Part shown: one piece after another, positions 57,831 to 64,000 of the stretch
Position numbering within the stretch: the stretch's first letter is position 1
Layout: each line of letters starts with the position of its first letter
Origin: Cyathus striatus
Lineage: Eukaryota; Basidiomycota; Agaricomycetes; Agaricales; Nidulariaceae
DNA length: 64,000 nucleotides
Direction of reading: 5' to 3'
NCBI GenBank assembly: GCA_025738555.1
Contig: JAOVFP010000003.1
Span: 6,634,001 to 6,698,000 of the forward strand
Made by a program: the position numbers and the translations under genes
Notes under the pieces: model-generated
Database searches by the model: none
Told to the model about the DNA's origin: nothing
The model's input: only the letters and a program-made list of their open reading frames with translations

Positions 57831-58150
57831 TTATCTGTTTTCCTCTTCTGCTTCCTCTTTTTCCAATTCAGAATTATCAGATCCATTTTTCATAATATCT
57901 TCATTATCTTGATTACTATTATTTTTTTCAAATTGCTTCTTAATAACTTTTTGTATATGAATAAATAGAAGTGCATGTATAATCCAGTTGAAGTTAATGA
58001 CAGTCATTCTGTTAAACATATTTTGATATTCTCCAAGCCATGTATTTAGTTGCTCACAAGTCTGTATACAAATATTAAATAATGTTCTGTATTCATTTAA
58101 ATTTCTTCTTACTTGAGTATTGAAGACTCTTTTATAATGTGGACTAAAAA
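57831..58150 (-). pseudogene. KDZ-associated CxC6 protein, C-terminal fragment
   Basis: Minus strand: HYKRVFNTQ, an intron-like AT stretch, TCEQLNTWLGEYQNMFNRMT, VINFNWIIHALLFIHIQKVI and an acidic end (ELEKEEAEEENR, stop at 57831). It matches the C-terminal part of the degraded gene at 52621-53600 (HYKRAFNTQ, QLNA, NKITVINFNW) and here keeps a longer end. It is either a second copy or a displaced piece. Confidence 0.6.
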
Positions 58151-59339
58151 AAAATTAGCAAGGACAAGTAAATAAAAAATGACTTACTGGTATTTTCCCC
58201 AACACTTTGAGCTATAGGCACCAGGTTCACAGGAAAGGAAGTGGAGGACAGTGGAAGATGCATGCTTTTTCAATAAGGAGTCATTTAGTGAGTTTTTTAT
58301 TCAAAAGAATGTAGGTCATTGAAGAGCTCATATTTTTGAGAGACAACACTTGTTCATTAGTAAGCATCACAATGAGAGTTGGTTCTTTCAGCAGATTCTC
58401 TGATCCATACATGACAAAGGTAGAATAGTATTTTTCAGACTTTAACCTTGCAAGCTGGTCAGGTTCTGTGATGGCAAGTGATCAGCTTGCAAGGTTAGGA
58501 AGTTGGAAGGTAGTGGATATAAATAATTTGGTAATAACTGAAATAGAAGAGGGTAAAGACATAATGAGAGTAATGAACAAAGATGCAGAATGACAAATAG
58601 GTGAAGTTTGAAATGTTTATATAAAAACCTAGAAGTAAAAAGATCTCACATGTAATTATATTTGAAAGCAAGTAAAACTAATTAAAAGGACAAACAACTG
58701 CAGTCAAAGAGAGGAATCATATTTATAGTTGCAGGTCTACAATTAAATAAATCATTTTGAGTTCCTCTTTTTAAAATATTCTCAAACTTCTGAAATTCTA
58801 TATTAAATCTTACTTTTTGCCATTTTTTCAATACCTCCAATAATTTAACCACATCAAGATATTTCTCATATAAAAAATTTGTTTTATAACAAATTTTTTT
58901 TAAATCTCTTTTTTATAAGGACATAGCAAAATTCATAGCAAAACTGTTCCTTTCCACCCCATTTATAGCATTTGAAAGAAGTTTATCAGCAAATTTAATT
59001 ACAGCAATTATAGTCTTTTCAGTTTCAATAATACATCCCTCATATATGCTAACAGTTATTTGATCATTGAATTGATAAAGTTATTACAAGTATCTTTTAA
59101 CAGATCTGTAAGTATTTTTGTTATTACGGTGCCATTCTGATATGATAGGTTTGTCTGCCAGCTCATTTTTGAAAATTCAACTAATGCATTTCTTATTACA
59201 GTAACAGTTTCACTATCAAAATGTTTTATATCTTTGATTTGCATCCATGTTACAGATTTAATCCTGAGAATTTTTTGAACCTAAAATTACTGAAATCTTG
59301 AAAAAGGAAACTCCCAGTATTCAATACACAACTTTTAAT
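58151..59339. other. AT-rich decayed sequence with one hairpin
   Basis: An 18-bp inverted repeat AACCTTGCAAGCTGGTCA (58444-58461) pairs with 58479-58496 with one mismatch. A minus-strand frame at 59244-59056 (KDIKHFDSETVTVIRNALVE) is coding-like but unrecognised. Confidence 0.4.
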
Positions 59340-59645
59340 GAAGTATGTTCCACTGCAGTATCAGTGAATGGATATGAAATAGAAGTACTGACAAAAGGAA
59401 AATAAAGAAAGAAAGAGTGTAAATGCAGTAACATATGAAAGAGACTATGTTGAATAACAATTAGATCCACTACCTTGAGTACCCTTTGAGCTTCTGAACA
59501 ATGAGGGCAACTCTCACTTGACACAATCACAGATTTACACTGGAATGGTGTATTATGTACATTGCAAGTAATGCAACTATTATCTGAGAAATCATCTGTT
59601 CCATCATGGTGAAGAAGCTCATCAAGATATTCTGCTCTATGTGGC
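59340..59645 (-). pseudogene. CxC2-like KDZ transposase N-terminal fragment
   Basis: Minus strand: PHRAEYLDELLHHDGTDDF, SDNSCITCNVHNTPFQC and SSESCPHCSEAQRVLKVVD. An HRxEYLDELLxxxG block followed by a CxxC ladder is the opening of the CxC2-like cysteine cluster that precedes KDZ transposases in Agaricomycetes. After CPHC the expected continuation is lost (the frame runs into AT-rich text and stops at 59321). Only the leader survives. An upstream open piece at about 59940-59790 (KKKDSIEFKQFVNKIDKNYK) could belong to it. Confidence 0.55.
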
Positions 59646-60609
59646 TAAAAAATTATTCAGCTTTGCCTGTAATATTACTTATATGAGTAATATATGCAAT
59701 TGGATAGAATACATTACATACTGCTATAGTATTTCTTACTTTATATTAATATCCTCTATTAGAGTTATTATCTTCATAATCATTAATTAAATCAGTTGCT
59801 GTTTGAATGAGTCTTCAGTTATGAACTTATTTGCAATATTTGCAATGCTTGACTTAAATGTAGACTTATAATTTTTATCAATTTTATTGACAAACTGTTT
59901 AAACTCTATACTATCCTTTTTCTTCATTAAAGTGATATCAAGACTAGTATTTCTATGTGAGGTCAGAAGAGTAAAGGTGGAAGTGTGAGACAGGAAGGAC
60001 CTGTTAAGATCTTGTCTCTTATCTAATCATTTATCTAATCATATCTTATTTATGTCATATGATTAGTCACATGACACACAGTGTGGACACCATATGTATC
60101 AATATATGTTACTTATCATAATTGTGGGCACAGTTGTATGGTTCGGCTATACATAATATATGAGTTTTTAATGTAAATGCACAGTAGAATATGCATTGAA
60201 AAGGGGGACTTGTGTTCTAGTAGTGAAATTGGCTCTATGTTTGCAGCTTATTTCACTATAAAATTCACAAAACTTTTTAAGTGCGAGTTGTGGAAAAGGT
60301 GAGTGTTCCTTCTTATTGTCTTATGCAAGTTTAAATTGTTTGAAAAGCCTTTGAATCGAAATGTAATAGAATTTTATTGTAGAATTCAAGTAATACATCT
60401 TTGTACTACTCCAAACTTTGTAGAAGTGTCTTAACAACCCTTTGCTAGTACAACTTCTTATAAAACCAAAACAAGAGCAACCCTTTACTCTTATGAAACC
60501 ACTTTATTAAAATAACTCTAGGCCCTCTCTGAAGTCTCAGAACTTCAATGCTTTCCAAAAGATACTCAAAATATGAACCAAAACAATATATTCTTTGAAA
60601 CAAATAAGA
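59646..60609. other. AT-rich spacer
   Basis: Contains the coding-like minus-strand stretch at about 59945-59790 and otherwise nothing recognisable. TTATCTAATCATTTATCTAA near 60020 is a small direct repeat. Confidence 0.3.
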
Positions 60610-61455
60610 CCTAAACCACTACCCAATATCTATTGTACCTGGGCAAGAAAGGTGCGAATCTGCTTGCCTTTTTACTCTCTATAGTACCTACTTAAATATA
60701 CAAAATTCAGAACTATTATTATGATTTTCCCAGACATTGTATACTACATATATCTATCTGAAACACTTCCCCTGTCCTTATTTGTGTCTTTATTTAGCTA
60801 TCATTTGACTATGAGTCACTCTGAGACATTAGAATCCTCTAGAATGTTCAATTCCCATGGTTTTCAGATGCTACAGTGTCTCATCATTGATCATTTTGAG
60901 TAAATCATCATAAAATTGTCATCTTTGATCTAATATTTTGTTCTTATCCAGGCCTGTACTTTGGTGAGACCATTCCCTATCATAATAGAATAGAATGTAC
61001 TAAATTCTAACTTCTGATCAAGACCAAAATCATTCTGATTGATGAAGAATTGACTATTCTATATCACTTTGAAATATTCTTTAATTCATATTTATGTCAT
61101 TGACTATTTGTTAGACTTCAATCCTGATGCCAAACAAACAACTTAGCAGTATCAAAGTGAAATTAAAACATATACAAGTCATGTGACTGGCAGAAAAGCG
61201 GTCCCTTCAATATTTAATATCTTTTCCTACACACCAGGCTAATGGTAGGTTGGACATAGAAGCACTTGTACTATATTTTATGATATGAACTGTTGAATAT
61301 TAACCCAAATAAAAGGCCAATAAGTACAAGGCTTGCTATTTTGTAGCAGTTCATAGATCTTTATTTATTATCTGGGGTTCATTAATGTGTACAGATTTAA
61401 GACTGTAAATGGTAGAAATGTGCAATTTTATGCCTAAATGCACAGGTGACATCAC
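60610..61455. repeat. Dispersed repeat R1, copy 2
   Basis: Direct-orientation match to 26075-27095, with GGGCAAGAAAGGTGCGAA, ACAAGTCATGTGACTGGC, GGTAGGTTGGACATAGAAGC and GTGCAATTTTATGCCTAAAT in the same order. It is shorter by roughly 170 bases through internal deletions. The 60-codon frame at 60721-60903 is inside it and not considered a gene. Confidence 0.65.
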
Positions 61456-62369
61456 ATCTCCCTCCAACTAATAAATGGGTGTCCTCACCCCTTCTGGTGT
61501 TTAGAACATTTTATTATTTGTCTAGGATTAAATCTTTTCTGTTATACATTTCTGTATAATTCCTTTTTCATATATGTACTGTTACTGTTATTAGTATTCA
61601 TGCAGAATTTAACTTTCACAAATAGTTGAACATTATTGCTTATTTTTATCATTTAAATTATACATTTATTTGTGATATTCATAATATATTTCGAAAAATT
61701 TCATTCTTTAAGTGTCTTTATTTATACAAATGATTTATTATCATTCCAGTGTAACAGAATAGTACTAGAACATTCCAGGACTTCCTTTTCATTGAATAAA
61801 TGAGTGTTCACACCCATATGATGTAGAATGATGAAGTGAGTATTAATATCAATGTTGGAATTTCAGAGTTCTTGCTTTATTTTAATTTATTAATAGAAAC
61901 ATAGCTTTGCATCAATCTGTAAAATTTTCGTCATAGAAGTCAGATGATTAATAGTATGGGATTTCATTGTAACTCTGGTTTTCACATAGTAAAAATTTTG
62001 TTTAGAGAGAAGGACTTCGCATTTTTAAGTATTTAAGAGGTAGAAACTTGGGCAATTTACTTCCAAGTTCTCCCCAGTTCTACTCTCATTGTTTTATCCT
62101 CTGAAAATTTTTAAATATAGTCCATACTCCATTTGTTCAGAATTTTCTTTAGACTTGCAGTTTTGCTTCATCTAAATAGTTTTATATATCTTTAGCATCT
62201 TAAAGAAATATTAGGTAGTAATTCATAATACTACCATGTATTACAGTTTTTATAAGAATAAAGACAGCTTATTTTTCCTTAATATTTCATTTTAAATTAA
62301 GTTAGTGAAGTATTTTAGTTAAGATTCCATGCAAAATTTAATCTTTCATGCACCAAACTTGTCAATATC
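61456..62369. other. AT-rich spacer
   Basis: No gene or recognisable repeat. Confidence 0.3.
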
Positions 62370-63720
62370 TTTGTTAAATATTTTATACAAGTTATGGGAA
62401 TGTAACTATATTAGAAACACTTCAATTCTGTATTTTCTTAATGTATTCATAATTATTCTTCATTAAAATATCAAGCTGCATTGAACTAAAACAATATTTC
62501 ATTATTAATAAATTGTAATTAGTAGTTAAAATGGAGTTGTTGTTTGAAAATGTCATTTGTTCATTTAGTCATTTTCATGTATCAAGTATTTCATTGCCAC
62601 AAATTGAATCCAAATAAATAATTTGGCCATTTATGGATCTGATATGACAGAAGTGTCATATCAAGGACTTAGATGTCAAAGCGCTTGACAGAATCGGCTG
62701 CCGGTTATTGAAATGTAGTGGAGTTGAACTGTCATGAATTAATGCTGGCTTTGAGTAGCAATGGTTACTAAGTCTTTGACAGATCAGCAATTTCGGACTG
62801 TGCAGTACTATTTATTTAATAAAGTAGTCTAACTGTTCTTTAATTCAATTGGTAGCTATGCTTGACATATTTGTTATAGTTTGAGTTGGTAATTTATTCC
62901 TGGTGCTTACCAAGACTAAACTCAATTTCTGAACCATTTAAATATGTGCTGGCTAGCATGAATTCCAAAGTCATTCCCTTACCATCATCACCTTTCTTTA
63001 CATTCATTACAATGTCTACTTGTTATCTCATTTCAACTACAATGCTCATCTGCATTCTTTCAGAATGTCTCAACACTCCCTTTTTAGTCCTTCATTCTGA
63101 TGCTCTTACCACTTTACTCTTTGAATGCTGGTCATGATCATTTCTCTTGATTGACACCACCTTCAAGTTTCATTATACAAGGAAGTCCATCAAATGTGAA
63201 GGTGGAAATATTTCATTCCTTATGCATGAGAACGTGGTAGTATTTTGAGATGGAGACCACCTCAATGAATTCTGGATTTTTTGGAACTCTGTCTATGTTG
63301 GGTCATTGTGGGTTAGACAAGGAAGAACTAAGTTTTTTCCCAAAGACAAGTCCCAGTCAGAAGGATCCTATTATTGGCTGGATCTAATCTGTCAACCATC
63401 ACATATGCCTTTTTTTTCTTTCTCTTATAATAATTTCGTAACTGACTTATTTTTAGCCAACTAGAAAATTTTCTCTTCATATGTTTTCTCTTCTCATTTA
63501 TCATAATGTAACTTAGTTTATACATTCTAGCAGCTTTAAATACTTTATTATTTTCATAAATAGTTGAAAACAATCATATGTCATTTCTGCAGATTTTCTG
63601 AGTGATTGAGTAAGCTCCAGTTAAAAAGGTATTGAATTGAGCAAAGGTAGATTAGTCAGCAATCAGGACTTTGATGATATGTGGTATGTTACTGTTCTTT
63701 TTCAAACCACATCATGTGTA
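62370..63720. repeat. Dispersed repeat R3, copy 2, split by an insertion
   Basis: Left part 62370-62615 and right part about 63345-63720 together match 56930-57440. The roughly 730 bases between them are absent from copy 1. The inserted piece is less AT-rich at its left end (CAAAGCGCTTGACAGAATCG) and has no supported gene. Confidence 0.6.
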
Positions 63721-64000
63721 CTTCAATTTGGCTCTTCTATTATAAGAACTTCTGATTTTTCATTAGGTCATTTCCTCACTTCTCTTTTTCATTCACACTC
63801 AGAGCTCTTATTGCAATGCTCACTTCTACTATTTTTTTTGATATCTATAAGATTACTACTCAAGAAATCACCCTCAATCCATTCCAGTTTGGAGTTATGG
63901 AGAGCTGACTTCCTTGCTTCAATATTGATCCCGATACCAGTTGTTGCCTCAAGATTCCTGGTCAAATTGTCCAGCATGTTGATCACAATAAGTGGGAATT
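63721..64000 (-). CDS. Hypothetical protein, 3' part (5' end outside window)
   Basis: Minus-strand frame open from the right edge to TGA at 63789: VINMLDNLTRNLEATTGIGI, NIEARKSALHNSKLEWIEGD and FLSSNLIDIKKNS. About 70 residues, hydrophilic, with coding-like composition in an otherwise AT-rich region. No domain recognised; a transposon protein is likely given the context. Confidence 0.3.

Overview
The window looks like nuclear DNA of a mushroom-forming basidiomycete (Agaricomycetes). Reading frames are split by short GT-AG introns of about 45-60 bases. The recognisable proteins belong to families that are multicopy in such genomes: KDZ-type transposases with their CxC cysteine clusters, the Agaricomycete Tnp2-like (CACTA/EnSpm) transposase, PIF/Harbinger, Ty3/gypsy, divergent WD40 proteins and a Spt5-like NGN-KOW protein. 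I cannot name the species. No rRNA, tRNA, CRISPR or prokaryotic feature was seen. Nearly every gene here is a repeat-associated family member or a decayed copy.

Layout. 1-2.45 kb: the 3' part of a KDZ-like transposase, a small tandem duplication, and a three-exon gene whose spliced product has a Zn2Cys6-like cysteine spacing. 2.5-10.4 kb: a satellite of about 331 bp, interrupted at 2755-6369 by a 3.6-kb palindromic (foldback) element. 10.4-20 kb: mostly unassigned sequence, a hypothetical minus-strand gene, a small MITE, and a long minus-strand multi-exon gene of a conserved Agaricomycete family (SSDETD motif). 20-25 kb: a degraded WD40 gene, a small two-exon gene and a second WD40 family, all on the plus strand. 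26-32.4 kb: dispersed repeats, a hypothetical gene, a broken Spt5-like gene and a second MITE. 32.5-34 kb: a more GC-rich fragment that may be a chromatin-protein tail. 35.4-36.7 kb: a better preserved WD40 paralogue. 37.4-40.4 kb: a Tnp2 transposase that has lost its catalytic core. 41.5-44.6 kb: a second, right-truncated copy of the foldback element. 44.6-64 kb: AT-rich sequence made of nested decayed transposons (KDZ CxC6 and CxC2 fragments, PIF/Harbinger with its Myb/SANT partner, gypsy pol and gag) plus satellites and repeat pairs.

The most notable object is the foldback family. It has 131-bp terminal inverted repeats that match base for base, 57-bp subterminal repeats, long CpG-rich arrays built on a GTCAC core in opposite orientation on the two arms, and an expandable 19-bp minisatellite. 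No coding capacity was seen in it. Around it, many transposon frames are broken by TGA at expected arginine positions or TAG at expected glutamine positions, the mark of C-to-T decay, while the foldback arms keep dense CpG. No operon-like cooperation exists. The shared theme is transposon invasion, nesting and decay.
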